In this document: piece by piece, positions 1-8,778 of the stretch | Numbering within the stretch: position 1 is the stretch's first letter | Layout of the letters: each line of letters starts with the position of its first letter | NCBI RefSeq assembly: GCF_002013915.1 | Contig: NZ_MBTF01000036.1 | Span: 124,001-188,000, forward strand | From: Mucilaginibacter pedocola | GTDB lineage: Bacteria; Bacteroidota; Bacteroidia; Sphingobacteriales; Sphingobacteriaceae | Length of the DNA: 64,000 bases | Direction of reading: 5' to 3' | Position numbers and translations under genes: made by a program | Notes under the pieces: model-generated | Seen by the model: only the letters and a program-made list of their open reading frames with translations | What the model was told of the DNA's origin: nothing | Databases searched by the model: none

Positions 1-7
1 GAAGCTG

Positions 8-2035
8 ATGGAAAAGATAGATCAGTTAATCTTTAAAGCCTCCGCAGCACCCGAAGAAGTAAAACCAACATTGTTCTTGGGGAAAGACCCGTTCTCGGAT
101 TACGCTAACCCCATTATAGAGGGTAAACCTGCCGCTGATAAACAAAATTGGTATAAATTGATAACCAAGGCAGGCAAAGCTACCGGCTCAAAACCCTCCG
201 CGAAGTTTCTGGCAGAAAGCAAGGAGCTATTCACCCAACTGGGTACCGATAAATTCAAGGCTGTTGTAAACGATTGGTTTCTTTTTGTAATTGCCCTGAA
301 AGAAGAAACTACCGAAACCACGCAAATTTATGGCGGGCAGGTTTATACCTATTACAACTCCACTTTCCTGAGTTCTATAAACGTAGAGGCCATAAAGGGT
401 TTTGTATGGATGTGCGCCAACTTTCATGATAATGCCACCCTTAACAATTTAGCCAAACTTGCCGAGCGGTCCTTCAGGAAAATACCGGGGCAGGGGCCGG
501 CTGCGGCTGCCGTTGGTAATGCCTGCTTGTATGCCTTGTACCGCTCAAAAGGGTTGGATGGCATAGGGCATTTATCGCGGTTAAAACTGCGCGTAAAACA
601 GGCAAGCACACAGCAGCTAATTGAAAAATACATTGCCGAGGCAGCAACCGCGCAAGGGGTATCAACCCATGTGATAGAGGATATGGCTGTTGACGACTTA
701 AAACTGGTTAATGGCAGCCGCGAATGGGTGCTTGATGACTTTACCTGCAAACTAACCATCACAGGCCTGGGCAAATCTGAGCTAAGCTGGTTTAAGGCCT
801 ATGGTTCGCAGCAAAAATCGGTACCGGCGGCGGTGAAGGATAAGTATGCCGAGAAGTTAAAGAAGATAAAAGATACCCAAAAGCAAACCGACCAGGGCAC
901 TGCTGCGCAGCGCGACCGTATTGACCGTATGTTCAGAACGGGGCGAAGCTGGAGCATGGGAGCCTTTAACCAATACTATTTGGAGCACGGGCTGATAAGC
1001 TTTTTAGCCAAACGCATCATCTGGAATTTTACAACTGCCGGCGAAACTATATCTGCAATGCAGTTAGATGGCGGATGGCGAACCAGTGCCGGCGAAATTG
1101 TAACGCCCGCTGAAGATGTGGTGGTATCGCTTTGGCATCCCGCGTTGGCAACGCTTGCCGATGTAAAGGCCTGGCGCGCGTATTTAATGGAGCACCAAAT
1201 ACAACAACCGCTAAAACAGGCCTTTCGCGAGGTGTACCTGTTAACCGAGGCCGAATTGAATACCCGCACTTACAGTAACCGCATGGCGGCCCACGTACTA
1301 AAACAGCACCAGTTTAATATGCTGGCCAAAGTGCGCGGTTGGAAATACGCTTTAATGGGTGCCTTTGATAACGGCATGGACAACGGCACGGCAGAAGTTA
1401 ATTTGCCTGAGTATGGCTTAAAAGCACAATATTGGGTAAATGAAGTAAACGCCGATGATGCTTTTAACACTACGGGTATCTGGAACTACGTAACCACCGA
1501 CCAGGTAAGGTTTGTAAACAGTACAAGTGGCGCAGTTGTGGAACTAATAGAAGTACCGCCGCTGGCCTTATCAGAAGTACTGCGCGATGTAGACTTGTTT
1601 GTGGGCGTGGCCAGTGTAGGTAACGACCCCAACTGGCAGGATTCGGGTGGTTTGCCTGCGCTGAATACTTACTGGCAGTCGTACTCATTCGGCGATTTAA
1701 CCGAGGTAGCCAAAACACGTAAAGAGATATTAACGGGATTGCTGCCCCGCCTTAAAATTAGTAAGGTGGCCGAGATAAGGGATAAGTTTGTGGTAGTGAA
1801 AGGCAAATTGCGTACCTACAAAATACACATAGGCAGCACCAATATACTGATGGAGCCGAACGACCAATACCTCTGTATAGTACCCGACCGCAGCCAGAAA
1901 AGCCAAACCGAAAATGTATTCCTTCCATTCGAGGGCGATGCAGGGTTATCGGTAATAATATCGAAAGCGTTTTTGCTGGCAGACGATGATAAAATAACCG
2001 ACCGCACCATCACCTCGCAAATAAACAGGAAGTAG
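8..2035 (+). CDS. DUF4132-domain protein, possibly 5'-truncated by the window edge
   Basis: The C-terminal half carries the pattern I associate with DUF4132 (MolR/YehI-like) proteins: a stretch around residues 520-560 with PPLALSEVLRDVDLFVGVAS, followed by a basic terminal domain ending near ITDRTITSQI. No signal peptide or membrane segment is visible, so it is probably cytoplasmic. The molecular function of the family is not established and I do not assign one. The frame is open to the left edge (codons AAG CTG precede the ATG at 8), and DUF4132 proteins are often longer than 1000 residues, so the true start may lie outside the window and 675 residues is a minimum. The next gene follows 90 bp downstream with its own probable promoter, so they are probably separate units. 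Confidence 0.7.
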   Translation: MEKIDQLIFKASAAPEEVKPTLFLGKDPFSDYANPIIEGKPAADKQNWYKLITKAGKATGSKPSAKFLAESKELFTQLGTDKFKAVVNDWFLFVIALKEETTETTQIYGGQVYTYYNSTFLSSINVEAIKGFVWMCANFHDNATLNNLAKLAERSFRKIPGQGPAAAAVGNACLYALYRSKGLDGIGHLSRLKLRVKQASTQQLIEKYIAEAATAQGVSTHVIEDMAVDDLKLVNGSREWVLDDFTCKLTITGLGKSELSWFKAYGSQQKSVPAAVKDKYAEKLKKIKDTQKQTDQGTAAQRDRIDRMFRTGRSWSMGAFNQYYLEHGLISFLAKRIIWNFTTAGETISAMQLDGGWRTSAGEIVTPAEDVVVSLWHPALATLADVKAWRAYLMEHQIQQPLKQAFREVYLLTEAELNTRTYSNRMAAHVLKQHQFNMLAKVRGWKYALMGAFDNGMDNGTAEVNLPEYGLKAQYWVNEVNADDAFNTTGIWNYVTTDQVRFVNSTSGAVVELIEVPPLALSEVLRDVDLFVGVASVGNDPNWQDSGGLPALNTYWQSYSFGDLTEVAKTRKEILTGLLPRLKISKVAEIRDKFVVVKGKLRTYKIHIGSTNILMEPNDQYLCIVPDRSQKSQTENVFLPFEGDAGLSVIISKAFLLADDDKITDRTITSQINRK

Positions 2036-2100
2036 TATAACAGTGTTGTTACCCGGCGGCAATATGCGTCTGTGTTAACATTCCCTTAATACAGGCGCGT

Positions 2101-2108
2101 TACCTTTA
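2101..2108 (+). promoter_or_regulatory. Possible -7 element for the TPR regulator gene
   Basis: TACCTTTA matches the Bacteroidota -7 consensus TAnnTTTG at seven of eight positions and lies 17 bp before the ATG at 2126. No clear TTG -33 element is seen at the expected distance, so support is weak. Confidence 0.25.
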
Positions 2109-2125
2109 GCTGTTATTTCTCCCTT

Positions 2126-3709
2126 ATGCATTTAAAATTTGGAAGCCCCCATGTTTTCTATTGCATTGCTATGCTGTTTGGGCTCTTTGTTCCTAAGCAA
2201 GCAGCGGCCTATCAGCAAAACTCCGCTACCTTCGCTTTGCATGCCGACAGCGGTTTGGCCGAAGCAAAATTTGTTAAGATCAAAGCAAATTTAACTAAGG
2301 CCTTATCTGCAAATGATAAGCCGGCGGCAGCGGTTTGCTACCAACAGATAGCCGAATTATTTTACTTGCAAACTGCTTACCTGCAGGCATTAGATAACCT
2401 TTACAAGGCCGAACGGATATACCGCGAAATAAATGCGCCGCTTAAGCTGGCCGCTAACCTCAACAAAATTGGCCAAACGTACTACCATGTTCGGCAATAC
2501 CCCGCGGCATCAAAGGCCTTTAACGAAGCATTGGAACTTTACCGCCAGCAGAGGGATAATAATGGCATGGCCGAAGCTTATGGTTACATTGGGCAGGTGG
2601 GCGAAAAAACAATGGCCTACCCCGATGCCATACATTACCAGCAGCTTGCCTTGCAGCACTACCGCCTGGCAAACAACAACAGTGGCATAGCCAAAATATA
2701 CGAGAACCTGGGCAGCATTCACGAGGATAAGCTGCAGCTGGATTCTGCCCTAAAATACTTTAGCCTGGCAGAGCAGATAAATGCGGGTAACAATAATATG
2801 TTGGCGCAAATAGAGGTGATAAACAACCTGGGCGATGTATACCGTAAATCGGGCAAATACAGCGAGTCGCTTAAATACACGTACAAAGCCGCCGCGTTGG
2901 CGAGAAAGTTAAACGACGAATACCAATTGGGCAGCGCTTACCGCGACCTATCTAAAGCCTATAGTTTGCTTGGCCGGAACGACAGCGCATTTTACTACAG
3001 CGAGGCCAGCCGAGATATGTTCCTGAAGATATTTACCGAAGATAACGAGAAGCAACTGGCCTTGCTGCAAACACTTTTCGAGATAGAGGAGAAGGATGAT
3101 GCTATCGACCGTTTCCGGAACGAAAAAATGATCAACCGTATTATTGCCACGGGTGCTACGGTAATCACCTGCCTGGTGGTATTGCTTGCTGCAACGTTCA
3201 TCAGCAGGCAGCGCCTAAAATTGCGTAACGAGCAAAAAATATACGAGCAAAGCCAGCACAACTTTAAAGAAGCCCTCGAACTGAAAAGCAAGGAGCTTAC
3301 CGGCCACACCCTCCACATCATCCAAAAGAACCAGCTGCTGGATGAACTGAAAGAGAAGCTGAAGGCGATGATAAAGGATGACAAGCGCGACCAGCGCCGT
3401 GAGCTGCACAAGCTGTTGAACATGATACAGCTGAACAGCAACCAGGATAAAAGCTGGGAAGATTTCCGTGTAGTGTTCGAGCAGGTGCACAACAATTTCT
3501 TCGATAAACTGAAAGAGCACCCCGCCGGCTTAAGCGCTGCCGATATGCGTATGCTGGCATTGCTGAAAATGAATTTAGGCTCGGCAGATATGGCTACCAT
3601 GCTGGGTATCTCCCAGGATAGCCTGCGTATAGCCCGCTACCGCCTCCGCAAAAAGCTCGACCTGCCCGAGGGCGAAACCCTGCAATCTTTCATTAAAAAC
3701 GTTACATAG
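2126..3709 (+). CDS. Membrane-anchored TPR protein with C-terminal LuxR-like HTH
   Basis: The protein starts with a signal peptide (residues 1-30, ending QAAAYQQ). A tetratricopeptide array covers about residues 40-300 (repeats with ALDNLYKAERIYREI, AFNEALELYRQ, ALKYFSLAEQI). One membrane helix lies at about 333-355, then a charged coiled-coil segment (about 360-420) and a C-terminal helix-turn-helix (about 470-525, with ADMATMLGISQDSLRIARYR). This is the common Bacteroidota layout of periplasmic TPRs joined through one membrane helix to a cytoplasmic DNA-binding domain. I infer a one-component membrane regulator sensing a periplasmic signal. It sits directly upstream of, and in line with, the phytate-uptake operon, so it is a candidate regulator of that operon, but nothing in the sequence proves this. 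Confidence 0.85.
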   Translation: MHLKFGSPHVFYCIAMLFGLFVPKQAAAYQQNSATFALHADSGLAEAKFVKIKANLTKALSANDKPAAAVCYQQIAELFYLQTAYLQALDNLYKAERIYREINAPLKLAANLNKIGQTYYHVRQYPAASKAFNEALELYRQQRDNNGMAEAYGYIGQVGEKTMAYPDAIHYQQLALQHYRLANNNSGIAKIYENLGSIHEDKLQLDSALKYFSLAEQINAGNNNMLAQIEVINNLGDVYRKSGKYSESLKYTYKAAALARKLNDEYQLGSAYRDLSKAYSLLGRNDSAFYYSEASRDMFLKIFTEDNEKQLALLQTLFEIEEKDDAIDRFRNEKMINRIIATGATVITCLVVLLAATFISRQRLKLRNEQKIYEQSQHNFKEALELKSKELTGHTLHIIQKNQLLDELKEKLKAMIKDDKRDQRRELHKLLNMIQLNSNQDKSWEDFRVVFEQVHNNFFDKLKEHPAGLSAADMRMLALLKMNLGSADMATMLGISQDSLRIARYRLRKKLDLPEGETLQSFIKNVT

Positions 3710-3805
3710 GCGTTAATGTAGATTTCCTAACGTGGTATTAACACAAACTTAATGGCTTTAAATTGGCTATTTAATGTATTGTTTTACAGGTTGTTAATTT
3801 GTTTT

Positions 3806-3838
3806 GTATACGCCTGTTCACGCTTTGTTTACGCCTGT
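3806..3838 (+). promoter_or_regulatory. Direct repeat, 21-bp pitch, upstream of the phytate operon
   Basis: Two copies of GTnTACGCCTGT occur at 3806-3817 and 3827-3838, exactly 21 bp apart (two helical turns), about 30 bp upstream of the proposed -33 element. The geometry suits a dimeric regulator binding one face of the DNA. It does not match a PhoB box, whose repeats have an 11-bp pitch. The binding protein is unknown. Confidence 0.35.
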
Positions 3839-3870
3839 AACAAGGCTGTATATGTTTTGTAACGATGCTT

Positions 3871-3904
3871 TTTGCGCAAAGACCGCCGGCCCTCCCAACC
3901 TTTG
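3871..3904 (+). promoter_or_regulatory. Probable promoter of the phytate operon
   Basis: TTTG at 3871-3874 and AACCTTTG at 3897-3904 are separated by 22 bp, close to the Bacteroidota pattern TTG-N(19-22)-TAnnTTTG. Transcription would start near 3911, about 20 bp before the ATG at 3931. This argues against the longer reading frame that begins at 3865. Confidence 0.4.
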
Positions 3905-3930
3905 TGCAAATCAACAAAAAAGGCATCCTT

Positions 3931-6639
3931 ATGACATTTAAACAACTACTCATTTTTTTCCTGTTAATGTGCGGCAGTGGCATGGCCATGGCGCAGCAAG
4001 GAATTATTAAAGGTAAAATAACCGGGCAGGATAACGAGCAACTTGCCGGTGCCACCGTGTTGGTAAACGGTACCACCAACAGCACCGCTGCCGACCTTAA
4101 TGGTAACTACCAGTTTTATGTAGCACCCGGCAGCAGAAGCCTTACCGTACGTTACCTCGGTTACCGCGACACCGTGATAAACGTAACCATTACCGCAGGG
4201 CAGCTAACTGTACTGAACGTAACCATGAAAAGCCGCCAGTCGGCTTTAAAAGATGTGGTGATAACCGGCTACACCGAAGGGCAGGCCAAAGCGCTTAACC
4301 AGCAAAAAAATGCCGATAACATTAAAAACATTATCGCCGCCGACCAGATAGGCAAATTCCCCGACCCCAATGCTGCCGAAGCTTTGCAGCGCGTACCGGG
4401 CGTTACCATTGAGCGCGACCAGGGCGAGGGCCGGTATGTGTCTGTCCGTGGTTTGGCCCCGCAGTTTACCAACACCAGCGTGAACGGCGAACAAATTCCA
4501 TCGCCTGAGGCGGATGTAAGGTATGTGGCATTGGATGCGATACCATCGGATCAGCTGGCTTCTATCGAGGTAACGAAAGCGCTTACGCCCGATATGGATG
4601 GCGACGCGATAGGCGGTTCTATCAACTTAATCACCCGTAGCGCACAAAGCAATATCCCGGCAATTAGCGGTACGCTTGGCGGCGGTTACAACAACCTGAT
4701 GCGCAAAGGCAATATGCAGGGCCAGTTGCAATATGGCCAGCGCTTTGGTAAAAACCAGAAGTTTGGTTTATTGCTCAATAGCAACTACTACCAAAATAAT
4801 TTAGGCTCGGATGGTATCGAGCGCGCTATCAACGATAACGAACTGGAGCTGCGCGATTATGAATTGACCCGTACACGCTTGGGCCTAAGCTCATCGTTAG
4901 ATTACCGTTTCAACAACCATCACGAAGTATACTTCCGTACCCTTTACTCACGCTTTAGCGATAGGGAATGGCGCAGGCGCTACGTGTTTAAACCGGAAGA
5001 TGAGGAGATAGAAAAACTGACCAAAGACCGCTACGAATCGCAATCGGTACTATCGTTAAACGCAGGTGCCAAGCACACCTTCAAAAGCTTCTTATTGGAT
5101 TATGAGGCGCAATACAGCTACGCCGAGCAAAATACGCCTTATGATAACGAGGCGGCTTTTATCTCGGGCAACGCAAGCACCTTGAATTATACTGATACGC
5201 GCTACCCATCTATCTCAACCGATCAGGATTACACCAACAACTCGCAATACCAGTTTGATGAGCTGGGTATGGGCAGCACCATTGCCAAGGATAAAAACCT
5301 GACGGCGAAGATGAACTTCACCATCCCTTACAAAATAAACAGCAGCAATGGTATCATAAAGTTTGGTGCCAAAGTAAGGTCGAAGAATAAGAACTACAGC
5401 ATCAACCAAAACACTTACGAGAATTTGGGCGGTGTGCCAAACCTCGATCAATTTGTAGGTTCGCCGGTGAAGAACCAGTTCATGGGCGGCCGTTACCAAA
5501 TGGGCAATCCGCTTGATGTGAGCAGCCTTATTCGTTACTTCAACGCCAACCCATCACAGTTCGAACTGCAGATAGCCGATAAAGCTGCCGATGAAGCGCT
5601 GGAATCGTTCAAGGCATCAGAAGATGTTTTGGCCACCTACCTGATGGGCCGCCAGCAGATTAAAAAACTGATGATACTGGGTGGTGTGCGCTACGAGCGT
5701 ACCAAGGTAAGCTACGACTCTAAAGACGTAGTAATTGCCGCCAACGGCGACCTGGAAGCCATCCGCCCCATAAGCGGGAGCAACGTTTACGATTTTGTAT
5801 TACCGCAATTGCACTTTAAGTACGACCTGAGCAAGCTGACCAACTTACGTGCAGCGATTACTTATTCGTATGCCCGCCCTAACTTTTCAGAGATCATTCC
5901 ATCGCAGGAAATAAACCGCGAGGACCGTGTAGCTACCATTGGTAACGCCAACCTGCAACCGGTAAAAGCGCTGAACTACGACCTGATGGCCGAGCATTAC
6001 TTCGGTTCGGTGGGTATAGCTTCGGCAGGTTTGTTCTACAAAAAGCTGGATAATTTTATTTACCGCCGCACGGTGTTCAACTCGCCATACCCAACTACAG
6101 GTACGGTAATTATCCCGAGGATAGATATCACCCAATCGCAAAACGGTAACGATGCCGATGTAATGGGAGCGGAGATCGCTTTCCAGCGCCGCTTGTCGTT
6201 CATCTCTTTCCTGAAAGATTTTAGCTTGTACCTCAACTACACCTATACGCATTCTAAAGCGCGCATCCAAAGCCGCAACGCCAGCGAAACCAATGCTAAC
6301 GCAACCGAAGAGATAAGGCTGCCTGGGCAAGCCAGCCACGTGGGTAATACCTTGCTGGCCTATGAGGGGCGTAAGTTCTCGGCAAGGTTATCGGTAAACT
6401 TCAATGGCAGCTACCTGTCTGAACTGGGCGGTACTAAAGATGAGGATATCTTCATCAAAAACCGTGTTCAGCTTGATGCAACCGCCGGTTACGCTATCAA
6501 CCGCAAGTTCCGCTTGTTTGTAGAGGCGCTTAACCTTACCAACCAGCCGCTGCAGGCTTACCAGGGTACGCCTAACCAGTACATACAGCGCGAGTTTTAT
6601 TCGTACTGGCTGCGTATGGGTTTAAAATTCAATTTATAA
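3931..6639 (+). CDS. TonB-dependent receptor, probable phytate or phosphate-ester uptake
   Basis: This outer-membrane receptor has a signal peptide (MTFKQLLIFFLLMCGSGMAM), a carboxypeptidase-regulatory-like domain (about residues 25-105, with ITGQDNEQLAGATVLVNGTT), a plug domain (about 115-235, with AEALQRVPGVTIERDQGEGR and IEVTKALTPDMDGDAIGGSI) and a long beta-barrel ending in aromatic-rich FYSYWLRMGLKFNL. The plug resembles the Caulobacter/Xanthomonas-type receptors rather than SusC. I chose the ATG at 3931 over the in-frame ATG at 3865 because the signal peptide starts there and the proposed promoter lies between them. A lipoprotein and a beta-propeller phytase follow directly, so I infer that the ligand is phytate or its hydrolysis products. 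Confidence 0.88.
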   Translation: MTFKQLLIFFLLMCGSGMAMAQQGIIKGKITGQDNEQLAGATVLVNGTTNSTAADLNGNYQFYVAPGSRSLTVRYLGYRDTVINVTITAGQLTVLNVTMKSRQSALKDVVITGYTEGQAKALNQQKNADNIKNIIAADQIGKFPDPNAAEALQRVPGVTIERDQGEGRYVSVRGLAPQFTNTSVNGEQIPSPEADVRYVALDAIPSDQLASIEVTKALTPDMDGDAIGGSINLITRSAQSNIPAISGTLGGGYNNLMRKGNMQGQLQYGQRFGKNQKFGLLLNSNYYQNNLGSDGIERAINDNELELRDYELTRTRLGLSSSLDYRFNNHHEVYFRTLYSRFSDREWRRRYVFKPEDEEIEKLTKDRYESQSVLSLNAGAKHTFKSFLLDYEAQYSYAEQNTPYDNEAAFISGNASTLNYTDTRYPSISTDQDYTNNSQYQFDELGMGSTIAKDKNLTAKMNFTIPYKINSSNGIIKFGAKVRSKNKNYSINQNTYENLGGVPNLDQFVGSPVKNQFMGGRYQMGNPLDVSSLIRYFNANPSQFELQIADKAADEALESFKASEDVLATYLMGRQQIKKLMILGGVRYERTKVSYDSKDVVIAANGDLEAIRPISGSNVYDFVLPQLHFKYDLSKLTNLRAAITYSYARPNFSEIIPSQEINREDRVATIGNANLQPVKALNYDLMAEHYFGSVGIASAGLFYKKLDNFIYRRTVFNSPYPTTGTVIIPRIDITQSQNGNDADVMGAEIAFQRRLSFISFLKDFSLYLNYTYTHSKARIQSRNASETNANATEEIRLPGQASHVGNTLLAYEGRKFSARLSVNFNGSYLSELGGTKDEDIFIKNRVQLDATAGYAINRKFRLFVEALNLTNQPLQAYQGTPNQYIQREFYSYWLRMGLKFNL

Positions 6640-6664
6640 CAGTTGATAAATTCGATTTACAGAC

Positions 6665-7696
6665 ATGAAAAAACTAAAATATATTTTATCGCTGGCCCTG
6701 CTATTGGCGTTTACCGCCTGCGATAAACGTAACGATAACGTGGTGACGCCCAATGTGGGCGATGCCTTCCCGCAAATTATTAAATTGGCCGACGAAGGCG
6801 ACGGCGAACTGGAAGACGAAGATAAATTCAGCTTTAAGATTGACCTGGCCGACAGGGTTGACCCAAGCGGCGAATCGTTAGAAGGAAAGATCATCCCGCT
6901 AAAGAAAACCGTTAAGGTGAATTTTGAAGTGGGCGATATTAAGGGCTTCAGCAAACTATCGGATTATATTAAAGATGCCAAAGCATTTTACGAGATAGAT
7001 GATTGCACCACATCCGAAGATGCCAACATTAGCCTTAACCTGGTTTTCGATGCGAATACCGGCAAGGGTAGTGTTGATTTCCCGGCAGGGGTAGAAGAGA
7101 TAGAAGTAGAGTTTGAAACCAACGATGCTTTATTTGATGACGATGTGTTAAACACTACCGACCGCTCATTAGAAGTAAAACTAACCGGCCTGGCCAATGC
7201 CGAAAGCGATGTAACGGTGAATACCGCCAATACATTTAAATACGAAGTTTTAGATGACGAAGGCATACACGGCGAGTACGAACTGGACGTAAACAATGCT
7301 GCAGAGTTCAACAAGTTTATAGCGTTATTTGGTTTGATAAACGAAGACGTAAAAGGCTTGAAGGCATCTGATGTGGACGAGATCACCATTGAGTTTGCTT
7401 ACGACGAATTTAAGGCCGTGATAAAGCTGAAAGAAACCGAAATGGTTACCGAATGTGGCGAAACCGAGGAAAAGAACAAGGAGATAGAGATAGAAGGCGG
7501 GCTGGAAGAACTTGGCCTGAAAACCCTGAGCGGCGATGTTGAATTTGCTGACGATATAGAGCAGGAAGATGGTACCGAAGCCGAGTTTAAATATTCGGGC
7601 AGCTTTGAGATAAGCGGCAAAGAATTGGTGCTTACCCTAACCGGCGAGTATAACGATGATGAAATAGAAGAGATAACCTTAACTTTTAGCAAATAA
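6665..7696 (+). CDS. Very acidic lipoprotein of the phytate operon, function unknown
   Basis: A lipoprotein signal (MKKLKYILSLALLLAFTAC) is followed by a mature protein unusually rich in Asp and Glu, for example DEGDGELEDED near residues 38-48 and DDEIEEITLTFSK at the end. No catalytic motif is recognised. It lies 25 bp after the receptor gene, and its stop codon shares one base with the phytase ATG (TAATG), so the three genes are very probably co-transcribed and the last two translationally coupled. The acidity suggests calcium binding, which would fit a calcium-dependent phytase partner that must meet a Ca-phytate complex at the cell surface. That role is inference only. Confidence 0.8.
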   Translation: MKKLKYILSLALLLAFTACDKRNDNVVTPNVGDAFPQIIKLADEGDGELEDEDKFSFKIDLADRVDPSGESLEGKIIPLKKTVKVNFEVGDIKGFSKLSDYIKDAKAFYEIDDCTTSEDANISLNLVFDANTGKGSVDFPAGVEEIEVEFETNDALFDDDVLNTTDRSLEVKLTGLANAESDVTVNTANTFKYEVLDDEGIHGEYELDVNNAAEFNKFIALFGLINEDVKGLKASDVDEITIEFAYDEFKAVIKLKETEMVTECGETEEKNKEIEIEGGLEELGLKTLSGDVEFADDIEQEDGTEAEFKYSGSFEISGKELVLTLTGEYNDDEIEEITLTFSK

Positions 7697-8769
7697 TGAG
7701 GAAAGGAATTTCAGGAATTATTATCGCAACCGGGCTGGCGGCAGCATCATGCCAAAGCCCATCCCCGGCACAAAAAACAACCGGCGCAACGGCTGATACT
7801 ATTGTTAAACCGCTGTATGTAACCGAGCCCGTACAATTCGATACCGACGATCCGGCAATATGGGTAAACCCGGCAAATCCGGCACAGTCGCTGGTTATTG
7901 GTACCGATAAGGATACCAATGGCGGGTTGTATGTTTTCGACCTGAAAGGGAAAATAGTAAAAGATAAAGTAGTAACGGGCCTGCAGCGCCCCAACAACGT
8001 GGATATTGCGTATGGCTTGATGCTGAACGGCAAGCCCGTTGATATCGCCGTGGCAACCGAAAGGATAACGCATAAGCTGCGGATATTCTCATTACCGGAT
8101 ATGAAGCCGGTCGATAATGGCGGCATCCCGGTGTTTGAGGGTGAGAACGAAGCCGCGGGTTTGCGCGATCTGATGGGGATATCCCTGTACACCGCGCCCG
8201 ATAAGCAGATATACGCTATAGTGGGCCGCAAAACCGGCCCAACTAACGGCGGCTACCTGTGGCAGTACTTGTTGCAGGATGATGGCACGGGGCATATTAA
8301 AGCTACGCTTAAACGCAAGTTTGGCCAGTACAGCGGCAAAAAGGAAATAGAAGCCATAGCCGTTGATAACCAGATGGGCTATGTATACTATTCCGACGAG
8401 CAATTTGGCGTGCGCAAGTATTATGCCGACCCCGACAAAGGCAATGCCGAACTAAACCTCTTCGGCCAAACCGGCTTTGCTGAAGACCACGAGGGCATCA
8501 GCATTTATAAGACCGGCGATACCACGGGCTACGTTTTGGTGTCGGACCAGTCGGCCGGGCAGTTCAAGGTGTTTACACGCGAAGGGAACAATGCCTTTGT
8601 AAAAAGCGTGCATGTATCAACCAGTAACAGCGATGGTTCTGACGTGGTATCCGTCCCGCTGAATGATGATTTTAAGCACGGACTATTTGTAGCCATGAGC
8701 GACGACAAAACCTTCCAGTTTTATCGCTGGGAAGATATTGCCGGCAAAAGCCTTAAGGTGAATAAATAA
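7696..8769 (+). CDS. Beta-propeller phytase (3-phytase type), lipoprotein
   Basis: The protein matches the Ca-dependent beta-propeller phytase family, which removes phosphate from inositol hexakisphosphate. Visible family landmarks are DDPAIWVNPANP at 51-62, IGTDKDTNGGLYVFD at 68-82, RPNNVDIAYG at 98-107, the acidic KKEIEAIAVDNQ near 215-226, YYSDEQFGVRKY at 231-242 and EDHEGI at 263-268. These acidic clusters provide calcium and phosphate sites in characterised members. A lipobox (AAASC, Cys19) predicts a lipid-anchored, probably cell-surface enzyme. Length (357 residues) fits a single-domain member. It overlaps the upstream acidic lipoprotein gene by one base and is the last gene of the operon, ending at a strong hairpin terminator. 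Confidence 0.93.
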   Translation: MRKGISGIIIATGLAAASCQSPSPAQKTTGATADTIVKPLYVTEPVQFDTDDPAIWVNPANPAQSLVIGTDKDTNGGLYVFDLKGKIVKDKVVTGLQRPNNVDIAYGLMLNGKPVDIAVATERITHKLRIFSLPDMKPVDNGGIPVFEGENEAAGLRDLMGISLYTAPDKQIYAIVGRKTGPTNGGYLWQYLLQDDGTGHIKATLKRKFGQYSGKKEIEAIAVDNQMGYVYYSDEQFGVRKYYADPDKGNAELNLFGQTGFAEDHEGISIYKTGDTTGYVLVSDQSAGQFKVFTREGNNAFVKSVHVSTSNSDGSDVVSVPLNDDFKHGLFVAMSDDKTFQFYRWEDIAGKSLKVNK

Positions 8770-8778
8770 TTATTTGTA

